Source: Pseudomonadota bacterium
Lineage (GTDB): Bacteria > Pseudomonadota > Alphaproteobacteria > Acetobacterales > Acetobacteraceae
Reading direction: 5' to 3'
Length of the DNA stretch: 55,814 nucleotides
Assembly (NCBI GenBank): GCA_021801255.1
Contig: JAJYYH010000027.1
Span: 1-55,814, forward strand
Part shown: positions 15,843 to 24,112 of the stretch, piece by piece
Numbering within the stretch: position 1 is the first letter of the stretch
How the letters are laid out: the number at the start of each line of letters is the position of its first letter
The notes under the pieces: generated by a model
Seen by the model: only the letters and a program-made list of their open reading frames with translations
What the model was told of the DNA's origin: nothing
The model's database searches: none
Position numbers and translations under genes: made by a program

Positions 15843-16156
15843 CGCCCGAGCGAGCCGGCGCCGAGCCCGTCCAGCGTCACCCGCCCGCCGGCGGCTCCGC
15901 TCAGCCCGGGGCTGCTTACCGCGCCGCCGGGGGCAAAAACCATCCCTTGCGCCGCGCCCGCCACCGGGCCGGCCTGCATCATCGTCGCGTGATCGATCAC
16001 CCGCTGGCTCTGGCCAGAGCGGAAAACCTGCTCCGACGTCGGCGCCACGCTCGCCCCGGCAACTGGCGGATTGTCCGCGCCAGCCCAGCCCAGGGCGGGG
16101 CTCGCCAGCCCTAACACGACCATGCCACATGCGAGGAAAAGCCTTCTGACCCACAT
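15839..16156 (-). CDS. small exported protein of unknown function
   Basis: This 105-residue protein has a signal peptide (MWVRRLFLACGMVVLGLAS, ending ALGWAG) and a low-complexity mature part rich in Gly, Ala, Ser and Val, with no cysteines after cleavage. The ATG at 16156 is preferred over a GTG at 16165 because AAAGGAGT lies 7-8 nt upstream of it. No family is recognised. It points away from PEP-CTERM gene 3, with the shared intergenic region carrying that gene's regulatory sites. Its 3' end abuts the broken gene at 15570-15842. A Gly/Ala-rich frame could be spurious, but the signal peptide and ribosome-binding site support expression. Confidence 0.5.
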   Translation of the reverse strand: MWVRRLFLACGMVVLGLASPALGWAGADNPPVAGASVAPTSEQVFRSGQSQRVIDHATMMQAGPVAGAAQGMVFAPGGAVSSPGLSGAAGGRVTLDGLGAGSLGR

Positions 16157-16233
16157 GATGCGCACTCCTTTCTATTTTATCCTCAGATAGGTATGCCGCA
16201 CCACGTATCGAGGGGCGGTGACGTCGACAGCCG

Positions 16234-16250
16234 CGTCAGAAAATTTTACA
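16234..16250 (+). promoter_or_regulatory. 17-bp PEP-CTERM upstream motif, two mismatches
   Basis: This reads CGTCAGAAAATTTTACA, two changes from TGTCGGAA-N3-TTTACA. It lies 62 bp upstream of a sigma-54 element and 125 bp before PEP-CTERM gene 3. Confidence 0.6.
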
Positions 16251-16312
16251 CTCCCGCCAGAACGTTTCGTAATCGATCCATTAACCCTTTCATATCGCCT
16301 GATTTACCAGCC

Positions 16313-16328
16313 CGGCATGACGTTTGCT
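16313..16328 (+). promoter_or_regulatory. sigma-54 promoter of PEP-CTERM gene 3
   Basis: This reads CGGCATGACGTTTGCT, with GG and GC 12 bp apart and a TTTGCT -12 block. The expected start of transcription is near 16339, with a leader of about 37 nt to the ATG at 16376. Confidence 0.7.
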
Positions 16329-16375
16329 TTATAAAGTTCACGCCTTCGCGACTACCCGCAATAGGAGTATAGAAG

Positions 16376-17107
16376 ATGCGCAAATTCCACCTTCTGGCCG
16401 CCGTGGCGGCTTCGGCCCTGCTGGCCACGGAGGCCCTGGCCTCGCCCGTCAACGAACCGCCGCCGGCCGGCGCCTTCCTCAATCTTGCCGTTCCCAACAG
16501 CGACGGCAGCGGCAATACCACCACCGTTCCGCACAGCTACCAGCAATATACCGCCGACTTCACGGCGAACGTGCCCGAGACCAACCTCACCTTCGCCTTC
16601 CGCGAAGATCCAGCGTTCCTTTCCCTCTCCAATGTCTCCCTCATCAACCTCACGACTTCAAGCGCGAACCTGCTGCTGAATGGCAACTTCGCCCTCGGCA
16701 CCATCGGCGCCAGCGCGCCCACGGATTGGACCTATCTCAACCAATATGGCGCCGAGGCCGGCGGCGTTCTGCAATCCAGTTGTGGGCATGGCGGCGGCAA
16801 TTGCTATTACGACGGCGCGGTCCAGGCCTATGACGCGATCACCCAGGTGGTCGCCACCACGCCCGGCGATACCTACCAGGTCAGCTTCTGGCTCACCGAC
16901 AATGGCAGCCTGACGAACTTCTCGGCGCTCAGTACCAATGGTAACACCACCGGCACCGGCGGCAACGGCATCGACCTCTTGGTCTATGCCGGCGTTGGCG
17001 CGCCGCCTCCCGGCAATATCCCCGAACCCGCGAGCCTGACCCTCCTCGCCGCGGCCCTCGCCGGCTTCGGCGCCCTGCGGCGTCGCAATGGAACGAAACG
17101 CGAATAG
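16376..17107 (+). CDS. PEP-CTERM protein 3
   Basis: This 243-residue protein is preceded by AGGAG. It has a signal peptide (MRKFHLLAAVAASALLAT, EALAS). The mature part has a short N-terminal beta segment (YTADFTANVPETNLTFAF). A galactose-binding-like module follows, with LLLNGNFALG, a WTYLNQYG segment, a Cys pair in SSCGHGGGNCYYDG, and TPGDTYQVSFWLTDNGS. This is the usual layout of carbohydrate-binding-like PEP-CTERM proteins. The sorting tail is IPEPASLTLLAAALAGFGAL then RRR. Regulated by the motif and sigma-54 element upstream. Likely located in the outer envelope or exopolysaccharide matrix after exosortase cleavage. Confidence 0.85.
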   Translation: MRKFHLLAAVAASALLATEALASPVNEPPPAGAFLNLAVPNSDGSGNTTTVPHSYQQYTADFTANVPETNLTFAFREDPAFLSLSNVSLINLTTSSANLLLNGNFALGTIGASAPTDWTYLNQYGAEAGGVLQSSCGHGGGNCYYDGAVQAYDAITQVVATTPGDTYQVSFWLTDNGSLTNFSALSTNGNTTGTGGNGIDLLVYAGVGAPPPGNIPEPASLTLLAAALAGFGALRRRNGTKRE

Positions 17108-17173
17108 GCACGCTGCGGCGGCTCCGGTTTCTGGGCGGGAGGATAAGCTAAGGCCGGCCGAGAAGAGCCAGGT

Positions 17174-17314
17174 ATGGGGGTGAAGAGGAAGCAGCACGGG
17201 GCGGCGCCGTCGGGGGAGAAGACCCTGGCGGCGTTATCGGCCGAGTTTGGGGTTCATGCGATGGTGATCGCGTGCCGCCGAGTTGCTCGAACGCGGCAAC
17301 AAGGCGGCCGTGGC
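17174..17314 (+). pseudogene. IS3-type orfA remnant
   Basis: The frame from ATG 17174 reads MGVKRKQHGAAPSGEKTLAA then LSAEFGVHAMVI. This resembles the N-terminal helix-turn-helix of IS3-family orfA proteins (KRKxH, GEKTLAELxxxFGVHPxxI), with the helix between them deleted. A shifted frame then gives AELLERGNKAAVAH, another orfA-like stretch. It is broken and truncated, with no orfB. Confidence 0.45.
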
Positions 17315-17590
17315 GCATGCTCAACGCCCTTCAGGGTGCCGACATAGAAGGTGTCCTGGGCGCCGCAATAGCCGGGGTGCTCGCTCTCGCACTCGCATGG
17401 GCCTCTTTCTCCGCCTTGGCTTTCTCCAGCGCGGCGCGCTGGCTTTCGGTCACGATCAGCCGCTCCTGCGCCATCTTCGCCTCGACCTCGGGGACCGTGC
17501 GGTTCTTCAGGATCGGCTTGCGCCGGGAGATCTCGGCCAGCGCCAGTTCGCCGCCTTTGTCGTAAAGCCCCTTGAACCGGTAGCCCTCAG
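17315..17590 (-). pseudogene. IS481-type transposase remnant
   Basis: The minus strand reads GYRFKGLYDKGGELALAE, then ISRRKPILKNRTVPEVEAK, followed directly by MAQERLIVTESQ. After a frameshift comes HPGYCGAQDTFYVGTLKGV. These are recognisable blocks of an IS481-type transposase, in order. The join at EAK suggests an internal deletion between two EAK-coding sites. Start, catalytic core and C-terminus are missing. Confidence 0.6.
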
Positions 17591-17593
17591 GCG

Positions 17594-17620
17594 AGTTTCA
17601 ACAGGGTACGGGACATTCCC
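17594..17620. repeat. 27-nt IS-edge element
   Basis: This borders the IS481-type remnant and shares both ends with 793-819 (AGTTTCAACAG ... GACATTCCC). It is probably an IS terminal or subterminal sequence. Confidence 0.35.
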
Positions 17621-17718
17621 GGCGATCGGGCGCGGGAGGGTCGCGGGAAAGCCAGGCGAAAACCGGGCGCACTGCCATCCCGACCCCGGCATCCTTTCGG
17701 GCCTCGGTTTGCCGCCGG

Positions 17719-18111
17719 CTACAGCGCCTGGGCGCGGCGTTGTTCGGTTTCCCCGCGCGGGAGCAGCAAGGTCATCACCAGGGTGAGCGTGTCGTCATGG
17801 AGCGTCACGCGCTTTTTTGCCTTGGTTGCCATCGGAATGTGGTGGACGACGCAATAGAGCAGAACCGCGGCGAGCAGATCCTCGGGCGCGATAACCAGGG
17901 TCTCCTTGCCGCGCGAGATTTCTCGGACGAGGCAGACATTCGCCTCGACGCCGTCTGGTTTCTGTTCGAAGCTGATGCGGTCAATTTCGTAGTGCTGCGT
18001 CACCTTGCCGCGCCGGGAGAGGAAATTACTGACAATCGTTCGCAATTCCTCCGTCGAGAATTTGAGAGACCGTATTTCCGCGGGCAAGGGCCCCCTCCTC
18101 ACGCATGCCAT
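17719..18111 (-). CDS. hypothetical protein, 130 residues
   Basis: I do not recognise the family. The protein has no signal peptide or long membrane segment; it is mixed alpha/beta with an IVSNFLSRRGKVTQHYEIDR stretch and an Ala/Leu-rich helix (LLAAVLLYCVVHHIP). It lies between IS debris and an ABC transporter binding-protein gene on the same strand. The frame has good coding character and no conflict with another gene. A second possible start lies a few codons in. Function cannot be proposed. Confidence 0.5.
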   Translation of the reverse strand: MACVRRGPLPAEIRSLKFSTEELRTIVSNFLSRRGKVTQHYEIDRISFEQKPDGVEANVCLVREISRGKETLVIAPEDLLAAVLLYCVVHHIPMATKAKKRVTLHDDTLTLVMTLLLPRGETEQRRAQAL

Positions 18112-18195
18112 GACTGGAGCGGACCCTTTTAAGCGGGAAAAACTTTCGAATTTCTTTATTCCGTCGCTCCATGCCCGATGTCTCCGCGGCGTATC

Positions 18196-19419
18196 TCAGG
18201 CATGCACGAGCGGGCAGCCGCCATCCTGCATCGGGCGGAAGGCCTCATCGGCCTGGGTGGTCGCGACCAGTTTCAGCCCGTCCCATGGCCCGCTGCTCTC
18301 GGCCGGGGTCTTGGCCTGGAACAGATAGGAGGGGTGGATCTTGCGCCCGTCCTCGCGGATCAGGCCCTGGCCGAAACAATCGTCGTCGGTCGGCATCGCC
18401 TTCATCCGCGCCACCGCCGCCCGGCCATCCGCCTTCGCCGCCGCTACCCCCATCGCGTCGACGGCCTTGAGATAGTGCAAGGTGGCGGCGTAATCGCCGG
18501 CCTGCACCATGTTCGGCCACTGGTTCGGCGTCTTGGGGCGGATGCGGTCCATGAACGCACGGGTGCGATCGTTGAGATTCCAGTAGAAACTCTCGGTGAG
18601 CAGCAGGCCCTGCGCCGTCTCCAGGCCAATGGCGTGGACGTTGCTGTTATACATCAGCATCGTCGCCACCTTCATGCTCCGCATCAGGCCGAATTCGCGC
18701 GCCTGTTTGATGCAGTTGATGGTATCGGCCCCGGAATTGCACAGCCCGAGCACTTTCGCCCCCGAGGCCTGGGCTTGCAGCAGAAACGAGGAGAAATCCG
18801 TGGTGCCGGGGAAAGGGTAGGTGACGTTGCCGCGCACGCCGCCACCCGCCGCCTTCACGAAGCTCGCCGTGTCGCGTTGCAATTGCTGGCCGAACACGTA
18901 ATCGGCGGTGATAAAGAACCAACTATCGCCGCCCGCCTTGACCATCGCGCCGCCGGTTGATTTCGCCAGCATATAGGTGTCATAGGTCCAGTGCACGGTG
19001 TTCGGGCTGCATTGCTTGCCGGTGAGGTCGGTGGTCGCGGCGCCGGAATTGAGCATCACCTTATTCTTCTCGCGGCACACCGTATTCACCGCGAGCGCAA
19101 CCGAGGAGGTCGGCACATCGACGATGGCATCGACCCCATCCTGGTCGAACCATTGCCGGGCGATGCCAGCGCCGATATCGGGCTTGTTCTGGTGGTCGGC
19201 GAAAATCACCTCGACCTTCATATCCCGCCCAGCGGTGAATTCCTGCACCGCCTGGCGCACACAGATCACCCCGGTCGGGCCGGTATCGTCGCGATAGGGG
19301 CCGGATTGATCATTCAGTACGCCGAGGCGGAGGACGGGGGCGGCTTGCGCCCGCGCTCGCGCTGGTACCAGGCTCGCGAGCGCGAGCCCGCCGATCACGC
19401 CGCGTCGTGTCAGGGTCAT
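18196..19419 (-). CDS. ABC transporter substrate-binding protein, branched-chain amino acid/urea type
   Basis: This 407-residue periplasmic binding protein of type-I fold has a twin-arginine-like leader (MTLTRRGVIGGLALASL, ARARAQA). It then has LRLGVLNDQSGPYRDDTGPT, the classic start of Peripla_BP_6 proteins. Further features are VDAIVDVPTSSVALAVN, a SWFFITADYVFGQQLQRD hinge and GAKVLGLCNSGADTINCIKQ. It probably binds an amide, urea or branched-chain amino-acid-like ligand. No permease or ATPase genes adjoin it, so it is an orphan or works with a transporter elsewhere. The start at 19419 is set by the leader and a GGGAG upstream; an open frame extends antisense through dnaB but is not coding. 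Confidence 0.85.
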   Translation of the reverse strand: MTLTRRGVIGGLALASLVPARARAQAAPVLRLGVLNDQSGPYRDDTGPTGVICVRQAVQEFTAGRDMKVEVIFADHQNKPDIGAGIARQWFDQDGVDAIVDVPTSSVALAVNTVCREKNKVMLNSGAATTDLTGKQCSPNTVHWTYDTYMLAKSTGGAMVKAGGDSWFFITADYVFGQQLQRDTASFVKAAGGGVRGNVTYPFPGTTDFSSFLLQAQASGAKVLGLCNSGADTINCIKQAREFGLMRSMKVATMLMYNSNVHAIGLETAQGLLLTESFYWNLNDRTRAFMDRIRPKTPNQWPNMVQAGDYAATLHYLKAVDAMGVAAAKADGRAAVARMKAMPTDDDCFGQGLIREDGRKIHPSYLFQAKTPAESSGPWDGLKLVATTQADEAFRPMQDGGCPLVHA

Positions 19420-19608
19420 TATCTTGGTCTCCCGGTTTTTGCCATCGCCGCCAGGATGGCCGGCATCGGCGGGTGAGGCAAGGAGGGGCGGGGCGCGCAA
19501 AAGGGGGCAGGGGGGCAGGGGGGCGCGCAAAACGATCCCCGGTTTTCCCGCAATCCACAGGCCGCGCACCCTGACGCGGCACGCGCGCCGGGCTAAGGTG
19601 CGCCGCCC

Positions 19609-21093
19609 ATGAACCGCATCGACCCCGCCGCACCCGAGCTTGCCCCCCGTCTGCCGCCGGCCAATCTGGAGGCCGAACAGGCGCTGCTCGGCGCGCTTCT
19701 GGCCAATAACAAGGCCTATGAGCGGGTTTCGGAATTTCTCGCCCCCGAGCATTTCGCCGATCCCATCCATGGCCGCATTTTTCAGGCGATCGCCCGGCGC
19801 ATCGAGGGCGGCCAATTGGCCGACGCGGTGACGCTGAAGGCCGAGTTCGAGCATTCCGGCGTGCTCAATGAGGTCGGCGGCACCGCCTATCTCGCCGAAT
19901 TGCTCGGCGCCATGGTCGGCATCATCAATGCCGGCGATTACGGCCGCACCATTCACGACGCCTGGATCCGCCGCCAACTCATCGATCTCGGCGAGGTGGT
20001 GGTCAATCGCGCCTTCGGTGAGGAGGAGGCGATCGACGGGCGGGCGCAGATCGAGGCCGCCGAACAAGCGCTGTTCGATCTCGCGACGAGAGGTTCGACC
20101 GATGGCGGCTTCATCGCCTTCGATCAGGCGCTCGCGAGTGCCATTCGCGGCGCCGAGCGGGCGTTTCAGCGCGCCGGCGGGGTTTCTGGCCTTGCCACCG
20201 GGCTGCGCGATCTCGACGCCAGGCTCGGCGGGCTGCACCCCTCCGATCTCCTTATCCTCGCCGGCCGGCCGGGCATGGGCAAGACCGCGCTCGCCACCAA
20301 GATCGCCTTCGGCGCCGCCCAGGCGCTGCGTGCCGAGGCCGAGGGAACGGCGAGGGCGGTGGTCGCGATCTTCTCGCTGGAGATGAGCGCCGAGCAGCTC
20401 GCCAGCCGCATCCTCGCCGAAAACGCCCGCATCAGCAGCGATCGCATCCGGCGCGGCGATATCGGCCAGCGTGATTTCGACCGCTTCGTCCAGGTCAGCC
20501 GCGAACTGATCGGCCTGCCGCTCGAGATTGACGATACCCCAGCGGTCACGCTCTCCGCCATGCGCACCCGCTGCCGCCGGCTCAAGCGCACCCGTGGCCT
20601 CGCCCTGGTGGTCGTCGATTACCTGCAACTGATGCGCCCCGCCGCTGGCACGCGGCCGGAAAACCGGGTGCTGGAAATCAGCCAGATCACCCAGGGCCTG
20701 AAGGCCATCGCCAAGGAACTCGCGGTGCCGGTGCTGGCGCTCTCGCAGCTCTCGCGCGCGGTGGAAAGCCGCGAGGACAAGCGCCCACAGCTTTCGGATT
20801 TGCGCGAATCCGGCACCATCGAGCAGGACGCCGATGCCGTCATGTTCGTCTATCGCGACGAATACTACCTCCAGCAGCGCGCCCCCAAGCAGATCGCCCA
20901 CGATTCGGAGGAAAAATACCAGGACGCGCTGGAAAAGTGGCAGCGCGACATGGATCGCGTCTACAACAAGGCCGAGCTTTACATCGCCAAGCAGCGCCAC
21001 GGCCCGACTGGCAAGATCGATCTTTTCTTCGAGGCCGAATTCACCCGCTTCGCCGATCTCGATATCGAGCATCACGGTGACGGGGCTCATTGA
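19609..21093 (+). CDS. dnaB: replicative DNA helicase DnaB
   Basis: This 494-residue hexameric 5'-3' helicase acts at the replication fork. The N-terminal domain begins PPANLEAEQALLGALLANN. The RecA-like domain carries Walker A (GRPGMGKTALA), the conserved FSLEMSAEQLASRILAE, Walker B (LVVVDYLQLM), and LSQLSRAVESREDKRP with LRESGTIEQDADAVMFVYRD near the end. Length is normal for alphaproteobacteria. No intein is present. alr follows with a short overlap, the usual alphaproteobacterial order. Confidence 0.97.
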   Translation: MNRIDPAAPELAPRLPPANLEAEQALLGALLANNKAYERVSEFLAPEHFADPIHGRIFQAIARRIEGGQLADAVTLKAEFEHSGVLNEVGGTAYLAELLGAMVGIINAGDYGRTIHDAWIRRQLIDLGEVVVNRAFGEEEAIDGRAQIEAAEQALFDLATRGSTDGGFIAFDQALASAIRGAERAFQRAGGVSGLATGLRDLDARLGGLHPSDLLILAGRPGMGKTALATKIAFGAAQALRAEAEGTARAVVAIFSLEMSAEQLASRILAENARISSDRIRRGDIGQRDFDRFVQVSRELIGLPLEIDDTPAVTLSAMRTRCRRLKRTRGLALVVVDYLQLMRPAAGTRPENRVLEISQITQGLKAIAKELAVPVLALSQLSRAVESREDKRPQLSDLRESGTIEQDADAVMFVYRDEYYLQQRAPKQIAHDSEEKYQDALEKWQRDMDRVYNKAELYIAKQRHGPTGKIDLFFEAEFTRFADLDIEHHGDGAH

Positions 21094-22201
21094 GCCCCTC
21101 CCAGCCGGGCCCCTCCCCGCCGGCGTGGGCGCGGTGCTGGTCGTCGATACCGGGGCGATCATCGCCAACTGGAACCTGCTCCGCGCCCGCCACCCCGGCG
21201 GCGCGGTGGCCGGGGTGGTCAAGGCCAACGCCTATGGGCTGGGTGCCACGATCGTCGCCCCGGCGCTGCATGGCGCTGGCTGCCGGCATTTCTTCACCGC
21301 CCATCTCACCGAGGCCCTCGCCATCCGCGCGCTCGTGCCCGGCGCCATGATCGCCGTGCTCAACGGCCTTTCCCCCGATGCCGCCAGCGTGTTTGCCGCC
21401 TACGACATCACCCCGGTACTGGGCAGCCTTTCCGAAATCGCCGCCTGGGGTGCCGCGGCGCGCCAGCTTGGTCGGAAACTCCCAGCGCTGCTGCATATCG
21501 ATACCGGCATGGCGCGACTCGGGCTTGACGCGGCGGAACTCGCCCGCCTCGCCGGCGCGCCGGAATTGCTGGCGGGGATCGATCTGCGCTTCGTGATGAC
21601 CCATCTCGTCGCCTCCGAGCGGCCCGAGGATCCGCTGAACGCGCTCCAGCGTGCACGCTTTGCCACCGCTTGCGCGATGTTGCCCGCCGCGCCACGCAGC
21701 CTCGCCAATTCCTCGGGGATTTTTCTCGGCGCGGAATTTATCTCCGACCTCGCCCGCGCCGGCGCCGCGCTCTATGGCATCAACCCAATGCCAGGGGAGA
21801 AAAACCCGATGCGCCCGGTGGCGCGCCTCCAGGCGCGCGTGATCCAGGTGCGCGAGATCGCCGCCCATGCCCCGGTCGGCTATGACGCGACCTGGCGTGC
21901 GGCGCGGCCGAGCCGGATCGCGACGGTCGCGCTGGGCTACGCCGATGGCTGGCCGTTCCGCCTCTCGGGCCAGGGCGCGGCGATCTTTGACGGCGCCCCG
22001 GTTCCGCTGGTAGGGCGTGTCTCCATGGACCTGACCACCTACGACGTGACCGACCATCCGGCCATCCAGGCGGAAAGCTGGCTCGAGGTTATTGGCCCCA
22101 ACCTGCCGCCCGAGCGGATCGCCGAGCAGGCCGGCACCACGCCCTATGAGATTTTGACCTCGCTCGGCGCCCGCATCGTGCGCCTCGCCCGCGCGGCGTA
22201 A
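21077..22201 (+). CDS. alr: alanine racemase
   Basis: This PLP enzyme of about 374 residues interconverts L- and D-alanine for peptidoglycan. The PLP lysine lies in VAGVVKANAYGLGA; HIDTGMARLG, LANSSGIFLG, GYDATWRA and GRVSMDLTTYDVTD (catalytic Tyr region) are all present. The GTG at 21077 gives the usual length and overlaps the dnaB stop by 17 bp. No ATG lies between it and the first conserved strand, so this start is likely but not certain. The downstream mlaE gene starts 5 bp after the stop, so dnaB-alr-mlaEF may be co-transcribed. Confidence 0.93.
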   Translation: MTGLIEPLPAGPLPAGVGAVLVVDTGAIIANWNLLRARHPGGAVAGVVKANAYGLGATIVAPALHGAGCRHFFTAHLTEALAIRALVPGAMIAVLNGLSPDAASVFAAYDITPVLGSLSEIAAWGAAARQLGRKLPALLHIDTGMARLGLDAAELARLAGAPELLAGIDLRFVMTHLVASERPEDPLNALQRARFATACAMLPAAPRSLANSSGIFLGAEFISDLARAGAALYGINPMPGEKNPMRPVARLQARVIQVREIAAHAPVGYDATWRAARPSRIATVALGYADGWPFRLSGQGAAIFDGAPVPLVGRVSMDLTTYDVTDHPAIQAESWLEVIGPNLPPERIAEQAGTTPYEILTSLGARIVRLARAA

Positions 22202-22205
22202 GGCG

Positions 22206-22985
22206 ATGGTGTTCGATGCCATCGCGGCGCTTGGCCGCGTTGTGATCGCTGCCTGCGGCTGGACCGGCCGTCTCGCGCTGTTTGCCCTCGATGGAATTTC
22301 GCATCTCGTGCGTCCGCCCTTCTATGGGCGGATGTTCGTCCGCGCTCTGGTCGAGATCGGCTATTTCAGCCTCCCCGTGGTGGCGCTCACCGCGGTCTTC
22401 ACCGGTATGGTGCTGGCGCTGCAATCCTATACCGGGTTTTCCCGCTTTTCCGCCGAGAGCGCGATCGCCAATCTCGTCGTGCTCTCGGTTACCCGCGAGC
22501 TTGGCCCGGTGCTCGCCGGGCTGATGGTGGCCGGGCGCGTCGGCGCGGCAATGGCGGCCGAGTTGGGCACCATGCGCGTCACCGACCAGATCGACGCGCT
22601 CTCGACACTTTCCACCAACCCGATGAAATACCTTGTCACACCCCGCCTGCTTGCCGCCGCCATCGCCCTGCCGCTTCTCGTTGTCGTCGCCGACATCATC
22701 GGCGTGATGGGCGGATTCATCATCGCCACCGCCAAGCTCGGCTTCAATCCATACGTTTATCTGCACAACACCATCGCCTTCATTGAGACGATGGACGTGG
22801 TTTCGGGTCTCGTGAAGGCCGCCGTGTTCGGCTTTCTGATCGCGCTGATGGGCTGTTTTCACGGCTATAACAGCCGCGGCGGCGCCGAGGGCGTGGGCGC
22901 TGCCACCACTGCCGCCGTGGTCGCCGCCTCGGTGCTCATCCTTGCCTTCGATTACGGGCTCACGGAAATGTTTTTCTCACGATGA
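22206..22985 (+). CDS. mlaE: MlaE-type lipid transport permease
   Basis: This 259-residue inner-membrane permease has five or six hydrophobic segments and the MlaE signature: TRELGPVLAGLMVAGRVGAA, AELGTMRVTDQIDAL and STNPMKYLVTPRLLA. It is part of an ABC system that moves phospholipids between inner and outer membranes. It overlaps the ATPase gene by 4 bp (ATGA). No mlaD (MCE) gene follows, so the substrate-binding subunit must be elsewhere. Confidence 0.93.
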   Translation: MVFDAIAALGRVVIAACGWTGRLALFALDGISHLVRPPFYGRMFVRALVEIGYFSLPVVALTAVFTGMVLALQSYTGFSRFSAESAIANLVVLSVTRELGPVLAGLMVAGRVGAAMAAELGTMRVTDQIDALSTLSTNPMKYLVTPRLLAAAIALPLLVVVADIIGVMGGFIIATAKLGFNPYVYLHNTIAFIETMDVVSGLVKAAVFGFLIALMGCFHGYNSRGGAEGVGAATTAAVVAASVLILAFDYGLTEMFFSR

Positions 22986-23758
22986 GCGGCGCCGTGCCGC
23001 TGATCCGCCTGCGCGGCCTGCGTAAGGCGTTTGGCTCGAAACAGGTGCTCGACGGCATCGATCTCGACATCGCCACTGGCACCTCGCTGGTCATCATCGG
23101 CGGCTCGGGTTCGGGCAAATCGGTGCTGATCAAATGCATTCTCGGCCTGATCGTGCCCGACGAAGGGGTGATCGAGATCGATGGGATCAACCTCGCCGGG
23201 CTCTCGGGGCAGGCGCGGGAGAAAATCCGCGCGCGGTTCGGCATGCTGTTTCAGAACGCGGCGCTGTTCGACAGCCTCGCTGTCTGGGAAAACGTCGCCT
23301 TCGGCTTGCTCGCGCGCCACCAGATCACCCGCAAGGAGGCGCGCGCCGCGGCCGTTGATGTGCTCGCCCAGGTCGGGCTCGGCCCCGAGATCGCCGCCCT
23401 CTACCCCGCCGAGCTTTCGGGGGGGATGCAAAAGCGCGTCGGCCTCGCCCGCGCCATCGCCGCGCGGCCGGACATTCTGTTCTTCGACGAGCCGACCACC
23501 GGGCTCGACCCGATCATGGGCGCGGTGATCGACGGGCTGATCGTCGACTGCGTCAAACGCCTCGGCAGCACCGCCGTCGCCATCACCCACGACATGGCGA
23601 GCGCGCGGCGTATCGGCGATCGCGCGGCGATGATCTATGGCGGGCGCATCGTCTGGCAGGGGCCGGCTGGGGATTTGATGGCGAGTGGCAACCCGCTGGT
23701 CGACCAGTTCACTCACGGGCGGCGCGAAGGGCCGATCCAGATGGAACTGCGACGTTAG
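22982..23758 (+). CDS. mlaF: MlaF-type lipid transport ATPase
   Basis: This 258-residue ABC ATPase has Walker A GGSGSGKSVLIK, Q-loop NAALFDSLAVWENVAFGL (typical of MlaF), signature LSGGMQKRVGLARAIA, Walker B ILFFDEPTTGLDP and the switch His in ITHDM. It partners MlaE in retrograde or anterograde phospholipid transport at the inner membrane. It is the last gene of this run; a 354-bp gap follows before the hydrogenase operon. Confidence 0.95.
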   Translation: MSGAVPLIRLRGLRKAFGSKQVLDGIDLDIATGTSLVIIGGSGSGKSVLIKCILGLIVPDEGVIEIDGINLAGLSGQAREKIRARFGMLFQNAALFDSLAVWENVAFGLLARHQITRKEARAAAVDVLAQVGLGPEIAALYPAELSGGMQKRVGLARAIAARPDILFFDEPTTGLDPIMGAVIDGLIVDCVKRLGSTAVAITHDMASARRIGDRAAMIYGGRIVWQGPAGDLMASGNPLVDQFTHGRREGPIQMELRR

Positions 23759-24112
23759 GGCTTGCGGATCATTTATTCATTTATCGCATCAGGAGAAGGC
23801 CAGGGCGCTGCCCCCACCTTCCCCAGATCCACATCCCAGAAAGGATTGCAAAGGCTTTGTCTTTGCTCGGGGTCCCCACGGGAAGATCGAGGGGATGAAA
23901 CCCCTGGCCTCAATGATGGCTCCGACCCGCGAATCCCGAAGACTGTGCAAATACAACCAAATCATACAAGAGTTTTATGACATAATAAACTAGACGGCCT
24001 GCGGCACTTCGGACAATCGTGCATCGGGGAGTAAAATTGACGCGGATCAACGCGCCGGCCGTTCGGCGCTGTCATGCTTTTTTGGGCGTTGTGTGGGAGG
24101 AAGCAGGACATA
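23759..24112 (+). other. intergenic region with hydrogenase operon promoter
   Basis: No credible gene lies here. The part up to about 24000 is unremarkable, with an AT-rich run at 23950-23993. An FNR-type box lies at 24037-24050. If it acts at -41.5, transcription would start near 24085, which excludes the ATG at 24074 and favours the GTG at 24113 as the first start codon. Confidence 0.55.
24037..24050 (+). promoter_or_regulatory. FNR/FixK-type operator
   Basis: This reads TTGACGCGGATCAA, a full TTGAY-N4-ATCAA match of the FNR/FixK/ANR family. It is the only such box seen upstream of the hydrogenase operon. Expected effect: activation at low oxygen. Confidence 0.7.

Noticed and set aside
19420-21228. 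In-frame N-terminal extension of the substrate-binding protein running antisense through dnaB
   Set aside because: The signal peptide and ribosome-binding site fix the start at 19419, and dnaB is unmistakable on the other strand.
22206-23758. Complete Mla transport operon
   Set aside because: Only permease and ATPase are present. The frames after 23758 show no MCE-domain (MlaD) protein, so only mlaE and mlaF are called.
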